A stretch of DNA of 64,000 bases, from positions 1 to 64,000 of the forward strand of contig VXAU01000313.1 in the NCBI GenBank assembly GCA_013399695.1, written 5' to 3'. This document shows, in pieces, positions 1-14,290 of this stretch. The notes under the pieces are model-generated. The model saw nothing but the letters and a program-made list of their open reading frames with translations. It was not told where the DNA came from and searched no databases. The position numbers were made by a program, and so were the translations under genes. This stretch comes from Formicarius rufipectus. Its lineage: Eukaryota; Chordata; Aves; Passeriformes; Formicariidae. How positions within the stretch are numbered: the first letter of the stretch is position 1; every line of letters begins with the position of its first letter.

Positions 1-744
1 TTCTACTCCTCTCTTTAACTCCTCATCCATCCCAGGAACTGAGGTAAATATGACCTGTGCTCCTGACTCATGAATTGACCGACCCAGTACTTTAAAGTCT
101 TTTTTAATTATCCTAGTGCTTTTTCTATTAATGTCCTCTCTGCCAGCTTGGACTACTAACAGTGGATAATAGTCTGAGGCCTGAATTAGCTCAGGAAGTC
201 TCTTACTAATGTCCCTCACCCTGGCCCCGGGAAGGCAGCAGACCTCCCTGTGCAATGGGTCTGGGCAACACATAGGGCCCTCTGTTCCCCTCAGAAGGGA
301 GTCACCGACTACAACCACCCTTCTTTTTTATCTTACAGCTGTGGTTGTAACCCGTCTTGTAGGTGGAGTCCAGCCAGGAGGCTCCCTAGGCAAATCCTGG
401 CTGTTCTCTGCCTGATTTTCTGGGTCCAGCGCCTCAAATCTATTCTTTAAGGGCACCAAGAGTGGTGATGGGGTTCGAGAGATGGTTCTTTTACCTCTCC
501 GATCTGGGACCTGTTTCCATTCCCCCTCGTCACTTTGGTCTGCTCCATCTGTCTTATGGCAGGAAGGGCAGGGCTTCGCCATCTCCTGTTGGACTCCCTT
601 GGGGGTCAAAAGGGTTTGACTCCACCAGTCAATTTCCTTTTCACTCTCCCTAATGAACCTTAGTCTCTCCACCTCGTCCTTAAGCTCTACCACTAGGCAC
701 AGCAGATCATTGACCTGCTTAATAATGGTGCTTTCTTCTACTCT
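1..744 (-). pseudogene. CR1 LINE ORF1 (esterase-type), one in-frame stop, runs off window edge
   Basis: Read on the minus strand, positions 744 down to 1 form one continuous frame of 248 codons, broken only by a TAA at 328-330 (codon 139). The N-terminal part is charged and helix-like, with IDWWSQTLL and a CPSCHK cysteine motif. A proline/arginine-rich linker follows. After the stop come VVVGDSLLRG (GDSLLRG at 286-306), CCLPGARVRDI and a run including VVQAGRED. This order matches the ORF1 protein of avian-type CR1 non-LTR retrotransposons, whose C-terminal half is a GDSL/SGNH-like esterase domain; ORF1 proteins bind the element's RNA. The frame ends upstream at a TAG (745-747), and the sequence beyond about 750 no longer resembles CR1, so the insertion is probably 5'-truncated there. 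The 3' part (ORF2) would lie outside the window to the left. The good preservation suggests a fairly young copy. It is not a host gene. Confidence 0.85.
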
Positions 745-749
745 CTACT

Positions 750-3700
750 AGTAAGTGAAGCAGAATTTGAGGCATCTACTGGTTTCTAACTCTGTCTTTG
801 CCATTGAAGAGTTTGCAAGAGCCACTTGTCTCAGTATTTTTGTGAACCACTGCTGACTAATCAGATAGAAGTACAACTGGGCAGAATCATGCCACTGTGG
901 ACAGGAATTCACAATTCTCTTACATAGGTGAGTTCTGAAGACTCTAGTGAAATAATTTTGAGGAATCACTGACCAATTATTTAAAAAACTTCAGAGGCCT
1001 GTGGGTATCCAAATACAGACTCTGAACTTCATTATGGCAAAGATGTATGTAAAGCTTTTCAGGACCAGGTGCTCTTTAGAAGCCTTTTTGTACTGTTTGA
1101 ATACCTCTATTCAATTTGCTTAAAAGGTCTCCAATCTCACAGTGAGAGTGAGGAATGGTGGAGGAAGCAATGAAAGTTTGGTGAGGGCGAATGGGGAGCC
1201 TGAAAGAAAAAGAGAGAGATTGTTCAGACAGGCAGAGAGCATATGAGCAATAACTGGGACTGTGTTTATACTGTCATGTTAGCTTAGGATTCAAGGTCAC
1301 ACTCAATGGTTTCCTCATTGCTTACACATTAATGTTCACCCTGGCCTTACTGCCTCTCAGGCAGACCTTGAGTCTGACCATGAACACAGCTGCACACACA
1401 CTGCAAAAGCCTAAATAATTTTGAGGTCTAAGGAAGAGTCAAAATTAATGTGGAGAGAGCTGAAAGAGGCAGGCTGCTGGGGAATGAAGTGAGACAAATG
1501 ATGGAGTGCTGGACTAGGAAGAGTTAATCTCAGGGGAATTCAAGAGAAAGCTGAATGGTAGCCAAACCAGCCCGAGGAACAGAGGAGACAGTTGTCTTCT
1601 GCAAATGAAAACTGTGTCAAGAAGTTTTTCTGTAACGTCACTGAGATGCAGATTACTAGAAGCCACTCTTTTTATATGGTAAGCTCGTGTGAAGCATGGA
1701 GAGAGTTACTGACAGCAGTTCTCTTCTCTTACATCTCCTCTGGTCACCACATAGCCCAGGGCAGTAGCCACCCAAGGAGATTTGTGTTTCCCATCAGCAG
1801 GAAAGAGAAATTCTCAGCATAAAGATGCAACAATGACAACAGTTTTCTTTCCTGGAGAACAAAACAAATAATTCCAGTTCATACAATAGCTCTTTAGAAC
1901 AGACAAATATTTCTTCATATTAGTTGCAGTACAAGGGATTAACATAACTCTAAGCACTCTCTGAGGACAGTGCAGCCTTCAGTGCCAGAGAACACACCTA
2001 CGCTGAGTATGATGTGTGCTTGTATGACTCAAAAATAATATTCACAGCTGTGGTGGTTCAGTTCCACAGAGCATGCCATGAGCCTTCCTTTCACACTATA
2101 TTATCCTAGACTGCATTGTTCTGGAAGGGAGACATTGAGTCTGGCTCCCTTTGGAAATGCCAGGAAGCCAGAATATGTGCATGCGGTGCCAACTCCTACA
2201 GGATCACTCACATTCATCTAGAGGTGGCAGGCTCATTGCAGCTAATAATTCCTCTCTCAAAACCTGGCTCCTCACCATCTTCATAAACCCTGAAGCATAT
2301 ATAATAGTACCCTCAGGCCCTTAAGAATGCTTATACAGTAGGATTTTGGCATCTTCCAAATGTGATTCTTAAACTTATTCATTACATTGTTCCCCTTAAA
2401 ATAAAATGACAGAGTTGCGGTACATACTGCATGCATGAATTTATTCCTGTTTGATGAGGACATATGTTTGCCTGACCTGGAGGTAAGAGGATATCAGAGA
2501 ATAACTCTGATAAACTTGTAATTGAAGGAACTGGTGAAGAAACAGTTGAGAGAGCAGTTGGGGAAGAAGAATTAGGAGCAGTCAAAGTTTATATGCAGAG
2601 CGTTGGACCAGCTGAGGATAGACTTAAATAAAGGATGATGACAGACTGAGATAAATGATTGAATAATAATTAGAAATAAGAAGAATTAGAAGGATTGAGT
2701 AAGTGAACAAGGAGCAGCAATCAGATAGCCTCTGCAGACAGATGCAGGCACCATGGCTGTCTATTGAAGTTAGATAACAAGAAGGAGAGAAAAGATCCCT
2801 GTGACACTTAGCACTGGATGGCTACAGTTATGGTATCTAAGCTTCATGTGTTAGCTGACTACTCAAATTTACAGTGGTTGAACAAATATCCAAATAAGAA
2901 CATCCAGGAATTTGCCTATCAGGCGCAGAGGCAAACACTTAAAACCAGTGTAGACTGTTCTTATGCTGCAATATTTTCCATATCCAGTACTGATTGTATT
3001 ATCATTTTATGAAATGTATTACAGAGGTTTCTACAAACCTGATTCATGACTCAGGATGAGTTAGGTACACTAAAAATAGGTGTCTTCAGGATAGTCAAAA
3101 TATATGACAGGGGTCTGCAGAAGGAAATAAACACAAGAGACAGCGAGAGACATGACTTACAATGTTAAAATGTATAACTTTTATGTTGTAGTTTTAGTTA
3201 CTTATAGATATGCAACATGTCATCTAAGAGACCACTTTAGTCTTTCGCTGTTCGGCATTTTTTACAATGGCAGGTATCAATTGGTTAGAAGATATATCTT
3301 CCTCAAAGAAAAGTCACAGTAAAAGAGGTGTCTTTACTTCCTGGAAATTGAAATGGCTTCAACACAAAGAGAAGTCATTAGTGTTCAGTGGTTCCTACCT
3401 TATTCAAATACTGCCATTCTGCCTCACTCACCTGAAGGAGATGCGCAGGACAACAGAAGGAGATGTTCAGAAAGACTTTCGATGAGACGAGAGAAATAAG
3501 AAACGGGTAAAAAGGTAAAAGTCCTTAGCAGAATGTAGGGCTGGACAGAGGTGCATGGTGAAAAAAAAAAAGAGGTAGTTATAAAAGAAAAGGTAGTCTT
3601 GGATGGGAGACCTTACAGATGATACTAAAGAAGATAGGGCACTTTGGAGGGAGTTTGGACTAGCACAGGGAATTTTATAACTCACAAATACAATTCTCAG

Positions 3701-6700
3701 TCTTTTTAAGGACCTTGGTGGTGAGAGTGAAACATTTCTTCTCACTATGTGGTCATTCAAACCATGCTAACATACTGGCACCCTGTGAATGTTATGGGAT
3801 TGCTTCTTAGTGAATACTGAATAATTACTCTTACCACTGGAGAGATTAATAGAACGAAAATTAAGCTTCTCTAAATGCAATCTTGATTATTAGGGCTCTG
3901 AATGTGTTGCAGGAAATGCACTACTCAAGTGCTCAAAAAGTGCACAGTATGTACTGTGTTATCAGTATTTTGAAAGTTAAGAGTTTGACAGGAATTTCAG
4001 CATTAAATGTAATCCTATATGAAACACTCCCCAGGAGCTAATCTGTTGCCATTTCCTGTTTATGTAACTAGATCAACTATAATGAATTAATAAAAATACA
4101 TGGCAACTCTTGATGCACTTAGCAAAGCATATACCACTGACACATCCTTGAAAACCCTACTGGTTTATATGACACACTTTTGCCTGTGGCCTAGGATTTT
4201 GGAAAGTTTCTTGTTTTGGTGCTTAGCTCAGGCACAGAGCTACATGGAGAAGGATGTACCTCTCCCATGTGCAAATTAGGTCCTAGGACAGTACTGCTGC
4301 TTCTGCAACCAGCACAGACTGGACTTTTTATCCTGGTAAACCTGAAGTACCTTTGTGAAGAATCAAGGATCTGAAAACACTGAGCAGACACAGCTGTTTA
4401 ATTCTTTCCCCTTCTGTGTCAAACCTTCTGAACCTCATACTGGCCATTGCTGGCCTGCTTCCACATCTTCTCACAGCTTGAGAGGGAATTGTGGCTTCCT
4501 GTGCAGTCCTGAGTGAGGACACAGAGCCAGCATAAATCGAGCAGTGTGCCCTGGCCCCTCTTGTAGCAGGGTCTGTGTTGCATATTCAGCAGGACTCTCA
4601 GACTTTCAGTCCTTGGGAGATTTCCACGCTTTACCTTCTCAGCACATGCTTTTCCTGTTGTTGGAGTGATGTTTTCTGATAACTATTTCTCCATCCAAGC
4701 CTACAGATACCGTAAAGACCTAGCCCCAGCAAGGCACGATGCAAGGGCATTTTTGTTGTGGATTGTACACGCTCTCAACTTGTTCAGGATAAGCTTATGA
4801 GTTCTGTGTTACTATTGGACAAGTTACACTTATGTTGGATCTGTGGTTAACTAGCACTTATGTTTCCTATATTTTCCTATTACCTATGGTATCCTGAACC
4901 CTTTTCAGGTCAGAAAATGGAGTGTTGAAAAAGGCCTTTTGCTGAAATTTGCATTTAGAAAATAATAATGAAGAATAGAAAAAGAATAACCATGGAAAAA
5001 TCAACTCTGAAGTCATTTGGGAGGAAGAGACCAGGGCAGAAATAAACAGTTGAAACTGTTCTCTGGTACCATACAACTGGAAAAAAAAAGTTCCTTTAGT
5101 TAGCACATGAAGAACAAGGAATTGAACTTACAGGATGAAATGTACCACTGGCTGCAGTGCCACTGTGACTGTTCTGCAGACTTACTCTTAAAGCAAATTT
5201 GTCTCAGATAAAGACCAGCAGATGTCTGTGATTGTCTCACAAGTGGCCTCATCAAATTTTTTTCTAAACAATTATTAAAATACTTTATATCATAATTTAT
5301 AATTAAAAGGTTGCACTACAATCGCTTTACTGTCTTGTGTCAGTTGCAAAATAACTGCTTAGCCAGTTGATTACAAGTTAAAAAAGAAAGGGAATTTTTT
5401 AGCTTCTAAAGTTTTGACCAACATAGTTTTGTTTTTGAGAGATGGGAGGCTGCTATGAGATACAAAGTGCTGGAGAAAAGGGGACCCTGCAAGAACAGTT
5501 GACATAATTATGTTGAGATCTGCTTTTCAGAGAAGATTTTTGCCTTTGTCTAGAATGATAGTCATCTGTCAGGTGAATTACAAGGATTAGAGCTTTACTT
5601 TCAGTTTCATTCCAGAGGAAAAGGATCTTTATGCTCAGAAACATGCCACATTTTCTTTAAAGCAGCCATTGGTACAAAATGAGAAGTTATAACTGGAAGT
5701 CCCGCCCTTGGTAACACAAACTTATTTCCAATTTAACTAGGAAGTTTTGAAATAGCAAATGTTTTTACACAAATTTGGATGTATACACATTGCGAAGTCT
5801 TCAGGAAGACAAGAAGCAGATAATGTCAAGTAAGTATGAAAGCAAGGCACTCACAAAGCTTATGCTCTCATAGACATACACTTCTACTTTTCAAAAACAT
5901 GCTGGCTTGGTAAGAAATTTTCTGATTGTTATCTGAGAGTTTGTGGGATTGTTGCAAAATAAAACTTGCTTTCTTTGAATGTTTCCCTTTTTAAAATCTG
6001 GTTAAAATTGTCATAATGGATGGTAGATTCACTCATCCCTACTACTGCACCTGTTCTCTTGTTTTTCCTATTTGTCATTGCCATTCTTTGGGGTGTTAGA
6101 GCCGAAAGTAGATTAGGGCATCATTCAGTGCTGTTTCTAAACCCAGCAGAGGTAAATGGTCTAGGTCTATGTCGTCCTTCAAATGGCTCACAGTGATGTT
6201 GAGCTTTCTGCCTGCAACTCATTTTTTTCTCTGCCAGCACAAGGTAGGTCTTGTTTCTGGATTATAGCAGTAATTGGAGTGCTACAGGAGTCAGCAGACC
6301 ATATGTCCTGTGGGAGGGGTGTAATGTCATTGTGATTATAAACACAGTCTTGAACATGTACATGAAATTATGTGGGAATAGTGATAAAATGATCAAGTGC
6401 TACAAATACAGAAGGTTCAAATGGTGATGCCATGCATGACTCCCCATGATTTTCTTTTGATTATATGCAACTTGGTTAAAATTTTCTGGTAAGTGTAAGT
6501 TCTGATTCCAGTCTGCACTCACTTCTCAACATAGGTTATGCACACAGTTCTGCCGTGGGCTGTCTGCAGCCTACAGCATAGTGAATAAATGTGAGAGAGA
6601 CATTTTACTCTTTGGCCTTTACTGGTTTGATAATCCTCCAGTTCCTGGAGGATGGAAGTGCCACACAGGAAATTTCCATTCCTTAGATTGTCCTTAGTCA

Positions 6701-9700
6701 TCACATAAACAGAAGGCAGGTAGTGGAGAAGGCAGAGATTGAAAGGCTGTAATATTGGCCACAAAAAATATGGAAAACAACTTGGATATAAACCATGTAA
6801 TTTTCCTCAAAAGCAGTGTCTGGCAGTGAGATCACAAAAGGCTGGGCTTTTTTTACCCTAACAAGGATTAGCAGTACTTTTTTCTGTTTGTTCTGTTCCT
6901 TATCTGTTGTGATTCTTGTTTCTTCCTGTTTGTTGTTTTTTTTTTAAATCCTGTGATAGATTGAACATTACCCCAGTTCTTATGACTATTTATTGCCATC
7001 AGACTCAATATTTTTAGGTAATATGTGATTACATTGCAGTTATATCTGCATTCAGTGGCTTTTTCGGTTTCAATAATTTTGTTTTGCACTGTACTAGAGG
7101 CTCTTCTCCAATTCTCTGAACATCCTTGCATTTGAAGGTGCTCCATTTAGATAACTGCATAATCATTCCACATCTCAAGGTGATGGCAAGTCTTTGGAAA
7201 TTCTGAGTCAGGACTGTCTGCAGGATTAACACATGAAAGAGCTGCCAGGCTTTTCGTGAAAGCCTGAAAACAAGAAAACATCTACCATCCATCTCCTGAA
7301 CTGGTCCCAGCATCTTGTTCTTTTGCGGATAGAAGAGGGCATGTTAAACCCCAAATAACCATCAACAACAAATTTGCACCAGTGCAGCTCTACCAGAGGT
7401 GACTCATTTCTATTACTACAACTGATGATGGTCCAGTTACATATAATGGTCCAGGCTCTCAAGTCAATGGTTATCATATGGCAGAATGGGGTAAAATGTC
7501 CAGGACATAATTAAGAATAATTTCCCAGCTGCCAAAGAACTGTCTGGAGATGATGTTGGGAGACAGTGTGACAGTCCCTTACAGTATTTTCCAAGCTGTT
7601 TCTCATGCTCCAAAAACCAGACAGTCCTTTTCTTTTTATCTTCAAAGAAATGGAAAAGGAACTAAAACTTTGCTCAATACTGTATTAATTTTGTGTATAT
7701 ATGTGTAATGTGAATTATCTCTAATAATTCCTGACAAATCTGAAATGCCTACATCAGTATACTAACCATTGATAAATAAGAAGTGACAGTGGGTATATGG
7801 TTGGCTGCTCTACACATTTCTGCATAAGACTGCTATAGCTAAGACTGGAAAAATGCAGCACAAAAGGGCAAACACTTTTGGTGAGAAAACCTTTCCAGAA
7901 TGTTATTTATTCTTTAAATTGTCTTTTGAATAACTTTGTAGATCACTACTTTCCCAATGTAGGTTAGTCGTTATTTAATTACAAGATAAAGACGAAGAAG
8001 AATCCTGTTTATAACTCTTAATCTACTTAAATTATTATCTAGCCAACAGTCCTGAGAGAATATTCAACATACTGATCTGTGCATGCTTCATTAGGTCTTT
8101 ATATCTTAACTGTATATAATCACTCCCAGCTCTGTCATGGTTATCATGGTGGAATTTCCACTGAAGTCAATGAACTCTGACTGTAAATTGACTCCGAAAC
8201 AGTGTCTGGGACAAATTCTCTTGTTATCTGAAGCCTTTGAAATTCCACTGGCTTGAGTGGAATTGTTGGAGACATGGCTGAAATTTGGTTTATTTTCTGG
8301 GTATTTATTCAAATTACGGTCTTGAAGACCTGGAGTTCTGTCATTTAATTTTAGTATTTTGAGCTGAACTTGACAAATACAGATTAAAATAGTGCCTTTA
8401 GGGTTTGGTTAAGGAATCTTTTTGTGACAACTTGAAAGGCATCTGTAAGGATCAGCAAACCCTTTACTGAGCTTTTAGGGGTCATAGAGGAAAGGTAATT
8501 GAAATCAGTCAACTAATAGGGTGCTTGAAAAATAGTAATTTTGTCATGGATTTTTAAAAACACAGATAAGAGTTTATTGCATAAAGATTTGTGCAAAATA
8601 CAGCCATTTAAAATATAGATGAAATTAAAGTAATTTTGTTGCATTCAAAGTTCAGTCTAAATTTTCTGACTTTTTCTCTCTAGAATAAATGGAAAGTAAG
8701 AGGAGAAAGGGAAGAAGGAGAGACCTAGAACAATCAAAAAGATGGCCAAGTGAATGCCAGCCATGATGAACATGGGCATGTGCACTTGCACCTGAGATAT
8801 CAGAAGACCCATTAGTTTCCCTCTAAGGCAGATTCAGGAGGTATGCAAGAGGGACTCAGGATGGTGTGGTATGCAGAGTTTTTCAGCTGATCCTGGTGAG
8901 AAAATAATGATCTTTTTTTAAAATCTAGAATGATAAAACATATTAGAGCCCTGTTTTATTAAAGAGAAAGTGTATTTTGCAGCTTTTTTCATTTGTGTAT
9001 GTTCTCTTCACACTTCTCATGCGTAGAAGAACCTATGCTTTTTGGCTTCCACAAATCTTCCTTGTGGAGTTGATTAGAAGTCCACTTTCATTTTACGTCT
9101 TATCTACACACAGCTTTTGCTCATCTTACTTTGGTGATGCTGTAATTTCAGGATTATTGACCCAGCCAGGTATGGTGGTAAGAGGATGCCACACTCATTC
9201 AGTTCATTGTCTTCCAAGCAGGATGCTGGCTGAGTCACTTGCATACTAGTGATTTTCCCATCCTTTCTCATAAATTTATCTCTTTATGCTCAGGAGACCT
9301 GACAAATCAGATCACAATTCATCATTTGGGGAGAACTGTGGAGGCTTTAGGGAGTGTTATGTCACTTGCCATGGCCCCTGAATTCCCAGCCATATGTGAG
9401 CACGAACATAGTACCAGGAAGGATTGAGTGCTTAAAAAAGTCTTTGCATACCAGTAGTCAGAGAAACATGAAGACTTTCTCAGCATTAACAGATATTTTT
9501 ACAGGCTCCTGTTGCCATAAGAAGTCCCCAGCCTGTTCTACATGTTTGTAGTTTCAAAGAAGGATTGTAGTTAGAGGCTGACAGTTCTGCATCCTTTTTT
9601 AAAAGCAAAGTTAAAATGTTATTCCCGCTTTCTGAAGTAGTGAACTGCATTGCAACCCTAGTAAAATTTGCAGGGTAAATATACTCTAAATCATTAATAT

Positions 9701-12700
9701 GACTTCCTGGAACTCCACTGAGGTTTCCCACCCACAGGTTGACTGAATGGTGTGGAGCGAGTGTGCAATAGGAGCTTCAGAATAAATCCATGTGTGCATG
9801 ACTCTAATCTCTTCCAGCTGGCTGCAACATCCAAAGAGACATTTCTAGGCAGCTGAAGTAGTGAGTTCTCTTGCCATGTCTCCTCTGTGCCACCTCTCTG
9901 GAGCAGAATCACAGAGGTCTACACTGATCAACTTTGGCCAAACAGAATTTTTCCTCCTTGTGCATCCCATTTACTTTTTTCTCCTAGATAATTTCTTATC
10001 TATAAGCATATTTTGCCTTGTACTGTATGATCCCTTAGTTTCCTCTACAGCCTCTTGGGAGGTACTTGGTTGAAGGCTGTTCAAAAGTTAAAATAGTTGC
10101 ATCATCTTGCTCTCTTATCTGCTCTTTTTTTTAGCATATCCAAAGTATTCTACTGGAATGGTACAGGGTGCTGGGATAATGAAATGGAATTGGCAGTATT
10201 GCTGAGCCCCTATACAGCAATACCTTTAGGAGTGCTTATTCAAGGGCAGGTTTTGCATTTAGTTAAAGATAGAAGAATATTTTACAGTTTTCCCAGTTTT
10301 GTGTCCTCGTGGCAATATTCGTTTGACATTTTCCTTAAATGGGTCAAAAATTACTTGAACAGGGAAGCTTGTTAAAAAGAGGATAGTTTTTTAAAAGTAA
10401 ATATCAAGACCATTTCTACTTTTTCCCAGCAGAATTTAATGACATCTTTACAGACAATTACACATTTTTCCATTCCATTTCCTGTCTTATGTCTTTCTTT
10501 TTCCTTTATCTCACTTTTTTTTTCTTTGTGTGTCTTGTGTGTTAAAGCACTGAGGCCCATAAATGAGAAAAAGATAATGGTTTACAATCGATGCTCATGG
10601 ACCAGATAGCTAATCTGAACTTAACTAAAAAGTCAATATTTAGCTGTACCTTATCAGTGGAGAAATGTCAAGCACAGAGATAGACATGAACAAATTTCCA
10701 ACTGATTTCTCTTTCTTATGTTTCAGAGTTCAAAGCTTTATGGAAGAGTTTCAACATCAGATAAGACAAAACTGCCTTTGAAAAACCCCACATAACACAT
10801 GACAAACTTGTGGCTGCAGACACTAGATTTTATGAAATGAAAATGCACGTCAAAAATTCATTCTAATCTCTCCTTGCACATTCCATTGGTCACCTTCCAG
10901 TCTGTGTGATGCAGCAGTTGATAGTTAAACATGGCAGGCAGTCTTTAAGAGATAGCAGCAGGAAATGCTTTCTCACCGAGTGAAGCTGTTATTTGTTGCC
11001 ACCCAAAACAAAATGGACATAAATCATGTAGAATTCTAATATTGCTAAATATTTTAATATATGTCTGAGGTACTGACTGGGTATTGTGCTGTTGCACAAG
11101 AACAAACCTTGCAGCAAACAATTTGGTAATTAAAAATTAGTTTGGTAACTCATTTATCAGCTCACAGTGGACGTCACTTCTATTGCAATTCATTTAGCTG
11201 GCTTGATTTTCATGAAGGGGCAGTTAATGGAGTTATACCAGTAAAGAATTTAACCCTTGTCTAGAAATTCGAACTGCTTTGTTTAGTCCTATTGCCACTT
11301 GCTTCATGGGACATCTCTTAAGACATGATGACCCAGATCTCTGAAGCATGGTCACAGGGCTTCCCAGATTAGAGGGCAAAACAATGTTTTTAAGAATGGT
11401 CATAGCCCACAGAATCCACTAGGTTTGTGTTTGGGTAATTTCAACATCTGTCTATACCATTCTTCATGGATGGGAGGGAGAGGATGGGATGGGTGAAAGG
11501 AGGCCTATGATGTGCAAAGCTGCAGTTCAGCTGCTGTATGCTCTTTTTCAGTAAAATCTCCTTAGGGAAAAAAGTCATGTTGGACCACAAAATCTTACTA
11601 AAATATTGGTAAAAATAAACCAAATAGGGAGTAAAAATAGCTGCATGACTAGTACTTGTTAAAGCCTAAACATAATCAGAGAAAAATTGCCAGGGACTCC
11701 TTAAGATTGAAACAGTAATGGGAAAACTCCATAAATTAATAGGCATATTGGGATACTTAGAACCGGTCTTAATTCATACATTAAACATGCACATGCTTTT
11801 TAGGATTGCACCACTGTATGAATACTTTAAAAAGAGCAATGACATCACCAGACTTCCCCCGGTGCCCAGGTACTTATAATTTTTATAATTTTGGAAGAAT
11901 GCCTACCATAATTAAAACCTTAACTTTTGAACTGTAAATGCATTTATTCAATGAAAAATTAATATTCAAGATAAGATTAATAAGGAGAAAAAGAGACAAC
12001 GAAACATCTTGGTAAAGTTTTCAGCAATGCTTTTGGAAATACTGTACTATTGAGTCCACTTCTCTGAATGCATTTGAGAACAGCAGTGTGTCTATGTGCC
12101 CCTTATCAAAAAAACATCTTGGAAATGTAGCAGTATATATATATTGCTACTTCCTTACTGCATCTCCAAAGGTACTTATACTTGGGTAGCTACACACAAC
12201 AGAGTCAATACATGAATTAATTTGTTGAAAAAATAGGGATTATAATTAAACAATATTAATGTAAATGAACATTGACATTTTTCTCAGAATGGAATTAAGA
12301 CAAATATGTTATAATTTCATAAGAAACATTGCATTATTTTCTCAGCCTGATCACTCATATGACAAAGCTTTATAAGTATTATATGACACCATTTGCTGCT
12401 ATTTTATGTCCAGCTCATAAGGAGCCTGCAGAAACAATTGATACACAATTTGCACTGCAGCAAAACTGTGCTGTTACATTTTTGTTTCCATGTGCTTTCA
12501 AGATAACTAAAAAGACTTTATGGTTCTGAAGGGTATCTCCTCGTCTTCTCAGGAAAAAAGGACTGCAGATAATGCCAATGTTTCTTATCACATCTCTGTT
12601 CCATTGGGTGCTTTGGAAAGTTTGGAATCCTATGGCTGCGGTGTGGATGGAAAGATGCCATTCTCATGCATGAGTGCAGGATGTTTGGAAAAAGTAGTCA

Positions 12701-13868
12701 GGGAAGAGGAGGGAAATTTTTGCTCCATATAAAATAGCTCTTTTCCTGCACAGACCTCCAGTGTGAGAGCAGAGAAGTGTCTGCACACATTCTCTGGGTC
12801 TAAATGAGAGGGCAGGGTAACACTGCTTATGCGGTGGAGGGATCTGAGATTGGCTGTCTGACCCTGCCCATCATCCCTATGCTATTCATTTTGCTAGCAG
12901 CCTACATAGTTCTGTACACTTGGTAGTCAAAAGACCAGAAGAAGATAAACTAAATTCAGAAACTACCATTTTTTCCCAGCTGCCTGTAGAAAATGTGGAA
13001 TTCTTATAGCTACTGAATGAAATGTGTAGCTGAGCTTTTTCTATTGACCCTGGATGTCTCCTGGTGACACATTCCTGAGAAGGTTGCCACTGCATTCATC
13101 ATGGTATGACAAGCTGTATCAAAGGGAGAGAAACGCTTCTCAATCAAAAAAGGGATGGGTCTCCAGCGCTCCATCTGGACTGGCTGTAGCTGCTCTAGGG
13201 GAAACACAGCCAGAGTGGAAGAGATTAACAGGTATGTCTGCCTGATATATCTGTAGAGACTTCTTTTCTACACAGGTGCAAATTAAGGGGATTCAGAATT
13301 AAAAATTATATATGGGAAGACTTACTGCTTTTTCCTAAGCTAAAAAGTTGGTCATTTGATGTAGGCCAAAGATATAGGAAATTTGTTTTTGATAACTAAT
13401 TGTAGTCCTGCTATAAGAACATGTTTAACACATAGCTTTAGCATATCACTTTGTTCCTTTAGTAGATCTTCTGTCTCATCTTTAAATGTAATCCAGACTT
13501 TTTTTGTTGCAGTTGCAGTGGAAAGAAAACAATTGAAAAATATTATTTGTGGATTTTTGCCCAAGAGAAATGCATAAATTAAAGTAAAATAAATCATATT
13601 TTGAAATACTCTATAATTCAAATGTGGAATTTCACCCATTAAGAACTTTGGTATGTTTCTTTGTCCACTGGGGTTTATTTTATAGAAATACTTTCTGTTT
13701 TGATTCTCAGACACCAAGAATTGGAGAAACCTTCATTTTTCTTGGCAAGTTTTTCCAAGGAGGAATCTCTCATAGCTTCTAAGTATGTTCCTCTTCCTAG
13801 TTCTTTTTCAACCATTGGTTTTTGATCCTTTTTTCTTTCGTGGGCTAAGGGGCACATTATTAACATCT
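750..13868. other. Unique AT-rich DNA, no gene recognised
   Basis: About 13 kb without a feature I can name. Open frames here are all short (at most 121 codons) and show no recognisable domain. Overlapping frames on the minus strand at 6,868-7,477 looked briefly promising but carry no family signature. GTAAGT or GTGAGT donors occur singly (for example near 928, 5,831 and 6,491), without a convincing upstream acceptor plus open frame. The only local structure I note is a 9-bp inverted repeat at 8,241-8,264. Very old repeats could be hidden here that eye inspection cannot detect. Confidence 0.6.
8241..8264. repeat. Short perfect inverted repeat (9-bp stem, 6-nt loop)
   Basis: AATTCCACT at 8,241-8,249 is the exact reverse complement of AGTGGAATT at 8,256-8,264. 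A related ATTTCCACT lies about 90 bp upstream, next to GAAGTCAATG, a phrase I associate with old sauropsid palindromic repeats. This may be the remnant of such an element, but the match is too short to name. Confidence 0.45.
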
Positions 13869-13914
13869 GGTAAGTGCTTAAAGAACAGTGTCAGATAACT
13901 CCTGCATTTTTCTT

Positions 13915-14290
13915 TTGACAAGCTGAAGAGATGAACACCTTTAAAACATTCTCAAGAAGATATTCATTTAAAGTCTCAAGTTATTTTTGTGGCTTCTCTT
14001 TGTAACATCTCCAAGTTTCAATACCCTTTCTCTAAGTAGATACCAGAAATGAACTTGATATTCCACAACTGATCTTGCCAGAGTTGCCCACAAAGGCAGA
14101 ATGTTTTCCTTGCTCCCAGCTTTCTTTTTTCTTTATCCAGGACTCAAAGAGCCCTTTGGATGCCGCATTGTAGAGTCCTCATGTTTAGCCTGTAATCAAT
14201 CATAACTCACAAATATGTAGCTGCTGCCTCCCAAAGGTCTCATCCCCTCCAAGTACAACCTCTGTTCTTTGTTCCCAGCTTTATGACTCC
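13915..14290 (-). mobile_element. Old, strongly diverged CR1 LINE fragment (antisense)
   Basis: The plus strand carries, in order, degraded versions of phrases typical of the antisense CR1 3' half. These are an AAGCTGAAGAGATGAACACC block, ATTTTTGTGGCTTCTCTTTGTAACATCTCCAA, ACCAGAAATGAAC, then GAGTTGCCCACAAAGGCAGAATG, and CTCATGTTTAGCCTGTAATCAAT. In CR1 these correspond to the stretch after the reverse-transcriptase motifs, running toward the 3' UTR. The order is preserved but substitutions and small deletions are many, so this is an ancient copy. Its boundaries are approximate. Confidence 0.7.

Noticed and set aside
6868..7477. Three staggered minus-strand frames that might be a frameshifted pseudogene
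   Set aside because: Their peptides show no recognisable family and do not join into one sensible protein.
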